Shown here piece by piece: positions 1-10,642 of a stretch of 64,000 nucleotides of DNA. Source of the stretch: Amycolatopsis vancoresmycina. GTDB lineage: Bacteria; Actinomycetota; Actinomycetes; Mycobacteriales; Pseudonocardiaceae. Made by a program: the position numbers and the translations under genes. Under the pieces are notes generated by a model. It did no database searches. It saw only the letters and a program-made list of their open reading frames with translations, and was not told the origin of the DNA. Within the stretch, counting starts at the first letter, position 1, and the number at the start of each line of letters is the position of its first letter. Location: contig NZ_JNYY01000015.1 in NCBI RefSeq assembly GCF_000716785.1, positions 62,001 to 126,000 of the forward strand, read 5' to 3'.

Positions 1-513
1 CGGGACATCCCGCTGCTGTTCCTGCACAACATCAACGGGTTCATGGTCGGTGCCGAGTACGAAGCCGGTGGCATCACCAAGCACGGCGCGAAGCTCGTCA
101 ACGCCGTGTCGTGCGCGAAGGTGCCGAAGTTCAGCCTGGTGATCGGCGGCAGCTACGGCGCCGGGAACTTCGCCATGTGCGGCCGGTCGATGGGCTCGCA
201 GCTGATGGCCATGTGGCCCAGCGCGCGGTCCACTGTGGTCGGAGCGGAGCAGACGGCCAAGGTGATGACCCTGATCCGCGGTGACCAGCTCGCCAAGGAG
301 GGCCGGGAGCTCACGCCCGAGGAGGAGGCGGAGATCCGCGAGCCGATCCTCGCCGCCTACGAACGGCAGGCGCAGCCGCTGTACTACGCGGCCCGGCTGT
401 GGGTCGACGCCGTCGTCGACCCGGTCGAGACGCGGGACTGGCTGGCGCTGTGCCTGGCCATGGCCGCCGACGCGCCGAAGCGGGAGACCCGCTTCGGGGT
501 CTTCAGGATGTGA
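1..513 (+). CDS. acyl-CoA carboxylase beta (carboxyltransferase) subunit, C-terminal part
   Basis: The 5' end is cut by the window edge; about 170 C-terminal residues remain. It transfers the carboxyl group from carboxybiotin to an acyl-CoA in the cytoplasm. The visible stretch contains GFMVGAEYEAGGITKHGAK, then SYGAGNFAMCGRSM (oxyanion-hole Gly/Ala region) and PSARSTVVG. This pattern is typical of methylcrotonyl-CoA/geranyl-CoA-type carboxylase beta subunits rather than propionyl-CoA PccB. It ends at a TGA six bases before the alpha subunit start, so both subunits are probably made from one mRNA in equal amounts. The exact acyl-CoA substrate cannot be decided without the N-terminal half. Confidence 0.93.
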   Translation, partial: RDIPLLFLHNINGFMVGAEYEAGGITKHGAKLVNAVSCAKVPKFSLVIGGSYGAGNFAMCGRSMGSQLMAMWPSARSTVVGAEQTAKVMTLIRGDQLAKEGRELTPEEEAEIREPILAAYERQAQPLYYAARLWVDAVVDPVETRDWLALCLAMAADAPKRETRFGVFRM

Positions 514-519
514 GGGACG

Positions 520-2482
<1,963 letters not shown>

Positions 2483-2490
<8 letters not shown>

Positions 2491-3742
2491 CGCACCGGCC
2501 CTGTTGTTCGTCGGCGGCGCCCGGCCGCTGAGCTTCAGCCTCGACATGGCGGCCGAGGCACTGGCCCAGGCGGCGGCGCGCGGGATCCGCGTGCACGTCA
2601 CGAACACCGCGGAGGTCCTCGAGGCGACGGCGGACGTCGTCGCCAAGGCCGACGGAACGTCCGTCGTCGACGTGCTGCGGCCCGGCGAGTCCGCGGCCTG
2701 GGCACGCGGCAGCGGCGAGCGCTTCGACGCCGTCTACGCGCTGCAGGAACTGGCTCAGGTCGCCGTCGCCGAGACGGCCGAAGCGGTCGGCGCTCCCGGC
2801 AACCCGCCGGAGGCCGTGCACCGCGTCCGGACCAAGGACGCCTGCCGGGAAGCCCTGGCTGCCGCCGGGTTCCCGCAGCCGGTCGTCCGCCTGTGCGCGG
2901 ACCTCGCCGAGGCGGAAGCGTTCCTGCGCGACCACACCGGGCCGTGGATCGTGAAGCCCCGCGACGCCATGGGCAGCACCGGTGTCAGCCTGGTGACCGA
3001 GGCTGCCGAGCTGCCCGCGGCCCTCGCCCTGCTGCCGGACGCGAAGGCGTTCCTCGTCGAGCAGTTCGTCGAGGGACCGGAGTTCAGCGTCGAGGGCGTC
3101 TTCCTGGGCGGCGAGCCGAAGATCCTCGCCGTCACGGCCAAGGAGAAGGTGCCGCCGCCGTTCTTCGTCGAGACCGGGCACGTGCTGCCCGCGCCCCTGC
3201 CGGACGCCCGGTGGCGCGAGATCGACGAGCAGGTCTCGGCCGCGCTGAAGACGCTCGGCCTGCGCGTCGGCGGCTTCCACGTCGAACTGTGGCTCACCAC
3301 GGCCGGAGTCGTGCTCGGCGAGGTGCACGGCCGCTTCGGCGGCGACTGGATCCACCGCATGCTAGCCCACGCCATCCCCGGCCTCGAGCTGTACGGCCTG
3401 GTCTTCGACGACATGCTGGGGCGCCCGCTCCCGGAGGTCTCCCTGGAACCGAGCCGTGGCGCCGCCGTCCGGTACTTCACGCCGCCACCTGGGCGGCTCG
3501 CCGCCGTCGAGGGCTGGGACGAAGTGCTCGCCCACCCCGCGGTTCTGTATGCCGAGCTGGGCGTGCAGGCGGGCGACGTGATCCGGCCCCTGCACCGCTC
3601 CGGCGACCGCGTCGGCCTGGTCGTGGTCGGCGCCGACACCGCCGAAGCCGCGAGCGCGCTGGCCGCCGACCTCGTGAACTCGGTGAAGTTCGTGCCCGAG
3701 CCCGAACCCGACCGCCTGCCGGGCCTGTGGGCCCTGCGCTGA
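2483..3742 (+). CDS. ATP-grasp domain ligase
   Basis: A 419-residue protein with an N-terminal Rossmann-like preATP-grasp region (LLFVGGARPLSFSLDMA) and a central ATP-grasp fold. Seen are WIVKPRDAMGSTGVSL (nucleotide-binding loop), LVEQFVEGPEFSVEGVF, and the metal-binding/catalytic stretch GEVHGRFGGDWIHRML. Enzymes of this biotin-carboxylase-like class form amide or peptide bonds through an acyl-phosphate. It lacks a biotinyl domain, so it is not a second carboxylase. The ATG overlaps the end of the carboxylase alpha gene by 8 bp (translational coupling), and the KAS III gene follows 13 bp downstream. The substrate is unknown; an amino acid or short acyl ligase is an inference from fold and context. 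Confidence 0.82.
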
Positions 3743-3755
3743 CTTCGAGGACGAC

Positions 3756-4802
3756 ATGAGCACCGACATCGGCATCATCGGCACCGGCTCCGCCCTGCCC
3801 GATCGCGTCGTCCCCAACGCCGAGATCGCCCCGGCGGCCGGGGTCGACGCGGCGTGGATCGAACGCAAGACCGGCATCCGCGAACGCCGGCACGCCGCCC
3901 CGGGACAGGCCACCTCCAACCTCGCGGCGATCGCGGCCGACCGGGCGCTGCTGGCCGCCGGCCTGAGCCCGGACGACGTCGACCACGTCGTCGTCGCCAC
4001 CTCCACCCCGGACCACCCGCAACCGGCCACGGCCAGCCTCGTCCAGCACCTCATCGGCGCCCGCTCGGCGAGCGCGGCCGACGTCAACGCCGTGTGCAGC
4101 GGGTTCGTCTACGCGCTCGCGATGGCCGAGGGGCTGCTGCACACGCGCGGCGGCGGCCACGCGCTGGTGATCGGCGCCGACATCTACTCCCGCATCCTGG
4201 ACCCGCGTGACCGGAAGACCGCGATCCTGTTCGGTGACGGTGCGGGGGCGGTCGTACTCGGTGCGGTACCGGCGGGAGGGGGCGTCATCGGCACGCGGCT
4301 GCGCGGACACGGCGCCGGCCACGAGCTGATCGGCGTGCGGGCGGGCGGCAGCAGGCTGCCCGCGTCGGTCCGGTCGGTGCTGGACGGCGAGCACTTCTTC
4401 CGCATGGACGGCCGTGGCGTGCGCGAGTTCGTCACCGGGCACGTGCCGGGCGCGATCGCGGCCGCGCTGCGCGAGAGCGGGGTGCCCGCCGACGCCGTCG
4501 ACCACCTCGTCCCGCACCAGGCGAACGGCGTCCTGCTGCGCGACCTCGCGGGCGCGCTCGGCCTGCCGAACGCCCGGCTGCACCTGACCGTCGGGGAGTT
4601 CGGCAACACCGGGGCGGCGTCCGTGCCGATCACCCTGGACGCCGCCCACCGGTCCGGTGCGCTGAAGACCGGGGACGTCGTGCTGCTGGCCGGGTTCGGC
4701 GGCGGCATGAACCTCGGCGTCAGCCTGTGCCGCTGGACCGCCACCCCGCCGCGACCGGGAGCCGGCGCGGAAAACCACGCCGGAGTCCTGTCCCACCGCT
4801 GA
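3756..4802 (+). CDS. beta-ketoacyl-ACP synthase III family protein
   Basis: A 348-residue thiolase-fold condensing enzyme of the FabH/KAS III class. The triad is visible: Cys114 in VNAVCSGFVYAL, His254 in VPHQANG and Asn284 in EFGNTGAAS. The N-terminal IGIIGTGSALP and WIERKTGIRERR are family hallmarks. It would condense an acyl-CoA starter with malonyl-ACP, or act as an acyl transferase as CerJ-like homologues do. It lies between an ATP-grasp ligase and an MFS transporter rather than beside fabD/acpP/fabF, so a specialised-metabolism role is more likely than housekeeping fatty-acid initiation. The start ATG follows the weak ribosome site GAGGA. Confidence 0.9.
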   Translation: MSTDIGIIGTGSALPDRVVPNAEIAPAAGVDAAWIERKTGIRERRHAAPGQATSNLAAIAADRALLAAGLSPDDVDHVVVATSTPDHPQPATASLVQHLIGARSASAADVNAVCSGFVYALAMAEGLLHTRGGGHALVIGADIYSRILDPRDRKTAILFGDGAGAVVLGAVPAGGGVIGTRLRGHGAGHELIGVRAGGSRLPASVRSVLDGEHFFRMDGRGVREFVTGHVPGAIAAALRESGVPADAVDHLVPHQANGVLLRDLAGALGLPNARLHLTVGEFGNTGAASVPITLDAAHRSGALKTGDVVLLAGFGGGMNLGVSLCRWTATPPRPGAGAENHAGVLSHR

Positions 4803-4814
4803 GAAAGGCCTTGC

Positions 4815-6029
4815 ATGCCCGCGCTCCTGCCCCGCGGCGGACCACCCCGCCTGCTCGCCGTGGCGACCCTGGTCACGATGACCGGGTACGGCGTCTACCT
4901 GACCGCCGGAGTCCTGTACTTCACCCGGGCGGTGCACCTGCCCGCCGGCCAGGTGGGGGCCGGCCTGACCATCGCCGGCGCGGTGTCGCTCGCCGCCGGG
5001 ATCCCGTTCGGGCACCTCGCCGACCGCCACGGCGCCCGCACGGTCTACGCGCTCACGCTCGTGCTGGGCGCGGTCTCCATGGCCGGGCTCTGCCTGGCCG
5101 AGGACTTCTGGTCCGTTGTGGCCTTCGCGAGTCTCGGTGCCGCCGCCCAGACCGCGGGACCGGCGGCCCGCAGCCCGCTCGTGCAGGAGTACGGCGGCGA
5201 CCGGCCCGCGGAGTTCCGCGGCTACCTGCGTTCGGTGACCAACCTCGGCATCGCGCTCGGCGCGCTGCTGGCGGGCTGGGGCGTCGCGGCCGACACCCGC
5301 AACGCGTACCTGCTGCTGATCGGCGGCAGCGCGGTGTCCTACGCGGCGAGCACGGCCATCGTGCTGCTCCTCCCGGCGGTCCCCCCGAAACCGGCCGGGA
5401 CCGGTCCCCGGTGGGTGGCGCTGCGAGACCGTCCCTACCTGGTGCTGACCCTGCTCGACGGGGTGCTGGCGATCCAGTACCGGGTGCTGACCGCGGCGGT
5501 CCCGCTGTGGCTGGTCGCCCGGACCACGGCGCCGAACTGGACGATCTCCGGCGTGATGGTGGTCAACACCGTGATCGTGGTGTTCTTCCAGGTCCGGGCG
5601 AGCCGCCGGATCGACACGACCCGGGCGGGCGCGGTGGCGTTCCGGCGGGCGGGGTTCGCGTTCTTCGCCGCCTGCGTGGGGATCGCGGCCATGGCGGGCG
5701 CGCCGACGTGGCTGGCTCTCGTTCTCCTGCTGGCGGCGGTCGTCGTGCACACGATCGGCGAGCTCTGGCAGGCCGCGGGCGGCTTCGAGCTGTCGTTCAC
5801 GCTGGCGCCCCCGCACGCGGTCGGCCAGTACCAGGGCCTGTTCGGGATGGGACTGGGGCTCGGCGTGACGCTGGGGCCGGCGGTGCTGATCGCGCTGTGC
5901 ATCACCTGGGGCACACCGGGCTGGTTCGTGATCGGGGGCGTTTTCGCGGCGACCGGCCTGGCCGTCCCCGCGGTGGTCCGCTGGGCCGAGCGCTCGCGCC
6001 GGCCGTCGGCCGAGCCGCAGGCCGCGTGA
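4815..6029 (+). CDS. MFS transporter
   Basis: A 404-residue major facilitator family protein with about twelve hydrophobic segments. The cytoplasmic loop motif GHLADRHGARTVY after the second segment matches the MFS signature (G-x3-D-R-x-G-R). The ATG lies 8 bp behind GAAAGG and 12 bp after the ketosynthase stop. Being last in the carboxylase/ATP-grasp/ketosynthase operon, it is probably the exporter for that pathway's product; this is inferred from position only. It converges with the methyltransferase gene, leaving a 12-bp gap. Confidence 0.9.
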   Translation: MPALLPRGGPPRLLAVATLVTMTGYGVYLTAGVLYFTRAVHLPAGQVGAGLTIAGAVSLAAGIPFGHLADRHGARTVYALTLVLGAVSMAGLCLAEDFWSVVAFASLGAAAQTAGPAARSPLVQEYGGDRPAEFRGYLRSVTNLGIALGALLAGWGVAADTRNAYLLLIGGSAVSYAASTAIVLLLPAVPPKPAGTGPRWVALRDRPYLVLTLLDGVLAIQYRVLTAAVPLWLVARTTAPNWTISGVMVVNTVIVVFFQVRASRRIDTTRAGAVAFRRAGFAFFAACVGIAAMAGAPTWLALVLLLAAVVVHTIGELWQAAGGFELSFTLAPPHAVGQYQGLFGMGLGLGVTLGPAVLIALCITWGTPGWFVIGGVFAATGLAVPAVVRWAERSRRPSAEPQAA

Positions 6030-6041
6030 GGGCGTGGGCGC

Positions 6042-6728
6042 TCAGGACAAGTGTGCCGACAGCAGCCAGGCCGGTGCCGACTTGCGGCCGTTGCCCTCAT
6101 CTCGGACGTCGCGGCCGGCGAAGCCCGCGAAATCCGGGAAGTTCTCGGGGACGTCGGCGTGGATGCGGGCCGGCCGGATCTCGTCGATCGTCCAGTACGC
6201 GCCCACCACCTCCCGCAGTTCCGCCGCCGAGACCGGGTTGACCTTGTCCGATGGCACGGTCGCGCTGTCGAAGACCAGCACGAAGTAGGACGCGCCGGGC
6301 GCCGCGGCGCGGACGATCGATTCCTGGTAGCCCCGGCGCCGCTCGACCGGCATCGAGTGGAACAGCGTGCTGTCGACGATGGTGCCGAACCGGCCGTCGT
6401 AGCCGGTGAACGTACTGATGTCGGCGACCGCGAAGGCGGCGCCGGCCAAGCCGCGCCGGGCGGCTTCCGCCCGCGCGAGCCCGATCGCGGTCGGCGACAG
6501 GTCCAGGCCGACCGTCGTGAAACCCTGCTCGGCGAGGCGGAGCGACGTCGCGCCCTCGCCGCAGCCGGCGTCGAGGACTTCGCCGTGGAAGGCGCCCGCG
6601 TCGATGAGCGCGGCGATCTCGGGTTGCGGTTCGCCGATGCTCCACGGCGGCCGGAGGCCCGGCCCCATCTCGGGCGCTTGGCCACGGTAGGCGGATTCGA
6701 ACAACGCTTCGCTGGGTGAGTTCGTCAT
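6042..6728 (-). CDS. class I SAM-dependent methyltransferase
   Basis: A 228-residue Rossmann-fold methyltransferase. Motif I VLDAGCGEGATSLRLAEQ (SAM binding) is followed by the acidic end of strand 2 (VGLDLSPTAI) and by ADISTFTGYDGRFGTIVDSTLFH in the motif III/IV region. Small-molecule methyltransferases of this length, including thiopurine/tellurite-resistance-like ones, share this layout; the substrate is not evident. It is transcribed divergently from the MarR gene. The 45-bp gap between them holds two palindromes, so it is probably the direct target of that repressor, as in drug-inactivation modules. Confidence 0.85.
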   Translation of the reverse strand: MTNSPSEALFESAYRGQAPEMGPGLRPPWSIGEPQPEIAALIDAGAFHGEVLDAGCGEGATSLRLAEQGFTTVGLDLSPTAIGLARAEAARRGLAGAAFAVADISTFTGYDGRFGTIVDSTLFHSMPVERRRGYQESIVRAAAPGASYFVLVFDSATVPSDKVNPVSAAELREVVGAYWTIDEIRPARIHADVPENFPDFAGFAGRDVRDEGNGRKSAPAWLLSAHLS

Positions 6729-6738
6729 GCCCCCAGAG

Positions 6739-6774
6739 TGTCAACCGAGTTGATATATGTCAACATGGTTGACA
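6739..6774. promoter_or_regulatory. two tandem 17-bp palindromes, likely MarR operators
   Basis: TGTCAACCGAGTTGATA (6739-6755) and TGTCAACATGGTTGACA (6758-6774) are adjacent palindromes with 7-bp arms and 3-bp centres. The second is perfect and the first has one mismatch. Their centres are 19 bp apart, close to two helical turns. They fill most of the gap between the divergent methyltransferase and MarR genes, and the second reaches the likely MarR ATG. Binding would block both genes. The palindromes are seen; the assignment to MarR is inferred. Confidence 0.75.
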
Positions 6775-7193
6775 TGGAGAGTCTCCGCGACGAACCCCTC
6801 GGCTACCTGCTGCACCGGGTCACCGCGGCCCTGCGGGCCGAAGTGGCCGCCACCGTGCTCGGGCCGGCGGACCTGGCCCACCCCGGGTACCTCTGCCTGC
6901 GGATGCTGGCGCGGTCGCCGAAGTCGAACGCCGAGCTGGCCCGCGAGGCCCAGGTGTCGCCGCAGGCGATGAACAAGGTGGTCCGCGAGCTGCAGGAGCG
7001 TGGCCTGGTGACGCGACCCGCCACGGTGCCGTCCGGAAGATCGCTGCCCGCCACGCTGACCCGGGAGGGCGTGACCCTGCTGGCGCGCCTCGACCCCGCG
7101 GTGGCCGAGGCCGAGGACCGGGTCCTGGCCGGGCTCGGCGACCACGGCCGGCGCGAGCTCCGGCGGCTCCTCGTGGCGGCCTCCCGCCGCTGA
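6774..7193 (+). CDS. MarR family transcriptional regulator
   Basis: A 139-residue winged-helix regulator. The HTH is SNAELAREAQVSPQAMNKVVRELQERGLV, followed by a beta-wing with RSLPATLTREG. I chose ATG 6774. Upstream in-frame candidates (GTG 6738, ATG 6765) would place coding sequence across the palindromes, and no ribosome site precedes any of the three, so a leaderless or near-leaderless message is likely. MarR proteins dimerise on palindromes and release DNA on binding phenolic or lipophilic ligands. Autoregulation plus control of the divergent methyltransferase is the simplest model. Confidence 0.85.
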   Translation: MESLRDEPLGYLLHRVTAALRAEVAATVLGPADLAHPGYLCLRMLARSPKSNAELAREAQVSPQAMNKVVRELQERGLVTRPATVPSGRSLPATLTREGVTLLARLDPAVAEAEDRVLAGLGDHGRRELRRLLVAASRR

Positions 7194-7209
7194 CGAAGAT
7201 GCGACGTGT

Positions 7210-7246
7210 CGTGATTCGGACGCGGCCGCCCTAGTGACGGATCACG
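7210..7246. promoter_or_regulatory. inverted repeat upstream of the protease gene
   Basis: CGTGATTCG (7210-7218) and CGGATCACG (7238-7246) match at 8 of 9 positions as inverted arms around a 19-bp GC-rich centre. The repeat ends 22 bp before the protease ATG. It could be an operator or an mRNA hairpin; nothing here decides between them. Confidence 0.35.
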
Positions 7247-7268
7247 GCGCCGGCGCGAGCCTGGTGCG

Positions 7269-9638
7269 ATGCACTGGAGATCATCTGTTCTGGTCGTGGC
7301 CTGCGCCGGCACCCTCGTCGCGGGCACCGCCGGAGCCGCGAACGCGGCGCCCGGCCCGCACGCGGCACCGTCACCCGCGGGCCTCGAACGCCATTCGGTC
7401 ACCCTGCTCACCGGGGACGTCGTCCAGGTCGAGCGGCAGCCCGGCGGCAAGCAGGCCGCCACCGTGCAGCCCGGGCCGGGCCGGGAGAAGATCCGGTTCC
7501 ACCAGCAGGAGGTCGACGGCCACCTCAGCGTCTTCCCCGAGGACGTCACCCCGCGGCTGGCCGCCAAGCAGGTCGACCGGACCCTCTTCGACGTCACCGA
7601 GCTGATCGCCGAGGGCTACGCCGACGAGCAGTCGGCGACCCTCCCGCTCATCCTCGGCTACCGCAAGGGCGCCGACCTCCGGCAAACCTCGGTGGCGGCC
7701 GACCTGGGCGTGACGCTGAGCAGCGTCAACGGCCGTTCCGCGCGGGCGAGCAAGGCGAACGCCGCCGCGTTCTGGACCTCCTCGGCGAACAGCGCGATCG
7801 AGCGGATCTCCCTGGACCGCAAGGTCCGCGCCTCCCTGGACCGCAGCGTCCCGCAGATCGGCGCCCCCGAGGCGTGGGCCGCGGGCTTCGACGGCACCGG
7901 CACCACGGTCGCCGTCCTCGACACGGGTTACGACCCTGCCCACCCCGACCTGGCCGGGCGGGTGACCGGGGCGGTCAACTTCACGACCAGCCCCGACACC
8001 ACCGACCACTTCGGCCACGGCACGCACGTGGCCTCGACGATCGCGGGCTCCGGCGCCGCTTCGGGCGGCCGGCTCAAAGGCGCCGCGCCCGGCGCGAAAC
8101 TGCTCGTCGGCAAGGTGCTCGACGACGACGGCTCCGGCTACGAGTCCTGGGTTCTCGCCGGGATGGAGTGGGCGGCGCACTCCGGCGCCAAGGCGGTCAA
8201 CATGAGCCTCGGCGGCGGCCCGACCGACGGCACCGACCCGCTCAGCCTGGGCCTCGACGCGCTCAGCGAGCAGACCGGCACGCTCTTCGTGGTGGCCGCC
8301 GGCAACGACGGCGACCAGGGCGCCTACACGATCGGCTCGCCGGGCACCGCCGACGCCGCGCTGACCGTCGGCGCGGTCGGCCGCGACGAGAAACTGGCGT
8401 CGTTCTCCAGCCGCGGCCCGCGCCTGGGTGACAACGCCGTCAAGCCCGACATCACCGCGCCCGGCGTCGGCATCGTCGCCGCCCGCGCCGCGGGGACCGC
8501 GATGGGCGACGTCGTCGACGACCACTACACCGCCGCTTCCGGCACCTCGATGGCCACGCCGCACGTCGCCGGCGCGGCGGCGATCCTCGCCCAGCAGCAC
8601 CCGGACTGGACGGGCAGGCAGCTGAAGGACGCGCTGGCCAGCACGTCCCTGACCGCCTCCGGGCTCTCGGTGTTCGAGCAGGGCGGCGGCCGGGTCGACG
8701 TGGCACGCGCGGTGAAGCAGAAGGTGTTCGCCACCGGCACGCTCGACCTCGGCGCGCTCGAGAACGGCACCGCTCCGGTGTCCAAAGAGGTCACCTACAC
8801 CAACACCGGAACCACCCCGGTCTCGCTGAAGCTCGCGCTCGACGCCAAGTCCCTCGCCGGGGTCCCCGCCGGGGACGGGATCCGGCTCGGAAAGTCCACT
8901 GTGGACGTCCCGGCCGGTGGCCGGGTCACCGTCACGATCACCGGCGACCCGGCGAAACTGGCGGCGGGCACCTACAGCGGCCGGCTCACCGCGACCGCGG
9001 ACGGGGTGGTGGTCCACACCTCGCTCGGCGCGGACAAGACCGCGCCCAGGCACAAGGTCACCCTCAGCGCACTCGACCTGCACGGCAAGCCGGCCGTCGC
9101 GCCGTGGCTGCTGATGTACGGCGAGGACTACCGCTTCGACCTGAACACCTGGCTCGGCGGCGGCAGCATGACGGTCGAGCTCGGCGCGGGCGTGTACTAC
9201 CTGACCGCCGAGGTCGACGGGGGCGGCGACGGCCTGACCGTCTTCCAGGTCGTCCTGCCGGAGCTGCGGATCACCGGCGACACGGCCATCGTGCTGGACG
9301 CCCGCAAGGCGGTGAAGGTGGAGATCCAGACCCCCAAGCCGGCCGAGCAGGCCGGGATCTGGAGCTACTACACCTACCGGGAACTCGGGCCGCGCCGGAT
9401 CGCGAACTACGCGATGCAGTTCGACTACACCCGCGAGCTCCGCGTCACGCCGACGCCGAAGGTGACCACCGGCGCCTTCGAGTTCGGCTCCCGCTGGTCG
9501 AGGATCGCGCCACCGTTGACGGTGAACGTCCTCGGCGGCCGCGACCCGCTGACGAACCGCTACCTGCCCGGCTCGCCCAAACTGGACGGCCGGCGGCTGC
9601 TGCTAGGGCCTGTATCGAAGTCGTCTCCAGCAAGTTGA
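7269..9638 (+). CDS. secreted S8 (subtilisin-like) serine protease, N-terminal part, truncated by an IS
   Basis: The remaining 5' portion encodes a Sec signal peptide (hydrophobic VLVVACAGTLVAG, Ala-rich cleavage site near residue 27), an inhibitor-like propeptide, and a complete subtilase domain. The triad is Asp218 (VAVLDTGYD), His250 (GHGTHVAS) and Ser427 (SGTSMATPHVAG). A beta-rich region (residues about 480-610) follows. The frame enters the IS at 9607 and the last ten residues before the TGA at 9638 come from the element. The catalytic domain is whole, so a secreted truncated protease could still be active. The original C-terminal half is stranded after the IS at 10643-11997. Confidence 0.9.
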   Translation: MHWRSSVLVVACAGTLVAGTAGAANAAPGPHAAPSPAGLERHSVTLLTGDVVQVERQPGGKQAATVQPGPGREKIRFHQQEVDGHLSVFPEDVTPRLAAKQVDRTLFDVTELIAEGYADEQSATLPLILGYRKGADLRQTSVAADLGVTLSSVNGRSARASKANAAAFWTSSANSAIERISLDRKVRASLDRSVPQIGAPEAWAAGFDGTGTTVAVLDTGYDPAHPDLAGRVTGAVNFTTSPDTTDHFGHGTHVASTIAGSGAASGGRLKGAAPGAKLLVGKVLDDDGSGYESWVLAGMEWAAHSGAKAVNMSLGGGPTDGTDPLSLGLDALSEQTGTLFVVAAGNDGDQGAYTIGSPGTADAALTVGAVGRDEKLASFSSRGPRLGDNAVKPDITAPGVGIVAARAAGTAMGDVVDDHYTAASGTSMATPHVAGAAAILAQQHPDWTGRQLKDALASTSLTASGLSVFEQGGGRVDVARAVKQKVFATGTLDLGALENGTAPVSKEVTYTNTGTTPVSLKLALDAKSLAGVPAGDGIRLGKSTVDVPAGGRVTVTITGDPAKLAAGTYSGRLTATADGVVVHTSLGADKTAPRHKVTLSALDLHGKPAVAPWLLMYGEDYRFDLNTWLGGGSMTVELGAGVYYLTAEVDGGGDGLTVFQVVLPELRITGDTAIVLDARKAVKVEIQTPKPAEQAGIWSYYTYRELGPRRIANYAMQFDYTRELRVTPTPKVTTGAFEFGSRWSRIAPPLTVNVLGGRDPLTNRYLPGSPKLDGRRLLLGPVSKSSPAS
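9603..9621. repeat. left end of the IS: CTAG target duplication plus 15-bp terminal inverted repeat
   Basis: CTAG (9603-9606) is followed by the terminal repeat GGCCTGTATCGAAGT (9607-9621). The same 19-bp string occurs in reverse complement at 10624-10642. IS5-family elements typically insert at YTAR/CTAG sites, which fits. Confidence 0.93.
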
Positions 9639-9727
9639 GCTGGTGCTGGGCGTGTCGGTGGCCGACATGGGTGAGGTCTCCGGTAGGTGGTTCGTCGACC
9701 AAGAAGAACCTGAACACCGGAGACCTC

Positions 9728-10620
9728 GTGGACACCCTAGCGGTGACGAGGCGGTTCGATCTGACCGACGAGCAGTGGGCAGCGCTGGAGGCGTTGTTGC
9801 CCGTGCCGTCGCGGCCGGGTCGGCCGTCGTTGTGGAGCAGACGGCAGTTGATCGACGGGATCCGGTGGCGGGTGCGCACCGGCGCTCCGTGGCGGGACAT
9901 GCCCGAGGGATATGGGTCCTGGGCAGCGGTTTATGGCCTGTTTCGGCGGTGGCAACGGGCTGGTGTCTGGCAGCGAATTCTGACTGCGTTGCAGGCTCTG
10001 GCCGAGGCGGCGGGGCGGATTACGTGGGATGTCAGTGTGGATTCCACGATCGCGCGGGCGCATCAGCATGCGGCGGGGGCGCGGAAAAGGGGGATCTGCA
10101 GGCCGAGCCGCCTGGCGGGGTCATCGTCGAGCCGGAGGATCATGCGTTGGGGCGGTCGCGGGGCGGGTGGACCACGAAGCTGCATCTGGGGTGTGAGCAG
10201 GGGCAGAAGCCGTTGTCGATCGTGCTGACCGCGGGGCAGCGTGGCGATAGCCCGCAGTTCGTTCCGGTCCTGGCCGGGATCCGGGTGCCCCGTCCGGGCG
10301 GTGGGCGGCCGCGGACGCGTCCTGATCGGGTGCTGGCGGACAAGGCTTACACGTCGAAGGCCAACCGTGCTCATCTGCGCGGTCGTGGGATCAAGGCGAC
10401 CATTCCGAGCAAGGCCGACCAGGACGCGCATCGCAAGGCCAAGGGGTCGAAGGGCGGCCGGCCACCGGCCTTCGACCCCGAAATCTACAAGCAGCGGCAC
10501 GCGGTCGAGTGCGGGATCAACCGGCTCAAACGCCACCGTGGGGTGGCCACTCGCTATGACAAGCTCGCTGTCCGCTACGAAGCCACCGTCCACGTCGCTG
10601 CGATCAACGAGTGGCTATGA
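9728..10620 (+). CDS. IS5-family DDE transposase (orfA-orfB, -1 frameshift)
   Basis: orfA begins at GTG 9728 and stays open to 10228. It carries the N-terminal RFDLTDEQWAALEALLP and RWRVRTGAPWRDMP, plus the first catalytic Asp in VSVDSTIARAH. The second Asp (VLADKAYTSK) and the Glu (ECGINRLKRHRGVATRYDKL) lie in the -1 frame, which is open to TGA 10618-10620. A slip at the A4G5 run 10085-10093 would fuse CGG-AAA into GAA-AAG-GGG and yield a full DDE enzyme of about 297 residues. Programmed frameshifting is known for this IS group. A simple frameshift mutation is the alternative. Confidence 0.85.
10085..10093 (+). other. candidate -1 frameshift site AAAAGGGGG
   Basis: The nine-base A4G5 run sits inside the overlap of the orfA and orfB frames of the transposase, just after the first catalytic Asp region. 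It lets the ribosome or polymerase move from the orfA frame to the -1 frame carrying the other two catalytic residues. Confidence 0.6.
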
Positions 10621-10623
10621 CCC

Positions 10624-10642
10624 ACTTCGATACAGGCCCTAG
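10624..10642. repeat. right end of the IS: 15-bp terminal inverted repeat plus CTAG
   Basis: ACTTCGATACAGGCC (10624-10638) is the exact reverse complement of the left terminal repeat and is followed by the second CTAG (10639-10642). The protease frame resumes at 10643. Confidence 0.93.

Larger units (their letters stand above)
9607..10638 (+). mobile_element. IS5-family insertion sequence (1032 bp)
   Basis: The element is bounded by perfect 15-bp inverted repeats and flanked by CTAG on both sides, and it encodes a two-frame DDE transposase in the same direction as the interrupted protease. Size, target and split transposase fit the IS427-like group of IS5, common in actinomycetes. Perfect ends, an intact direct repeat and an open transposase indicate a recent insertion. 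Because CTAG is its own complement, the boundary between duplication and inverted repeat is formally ambiguous. Confidence 0.93.
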
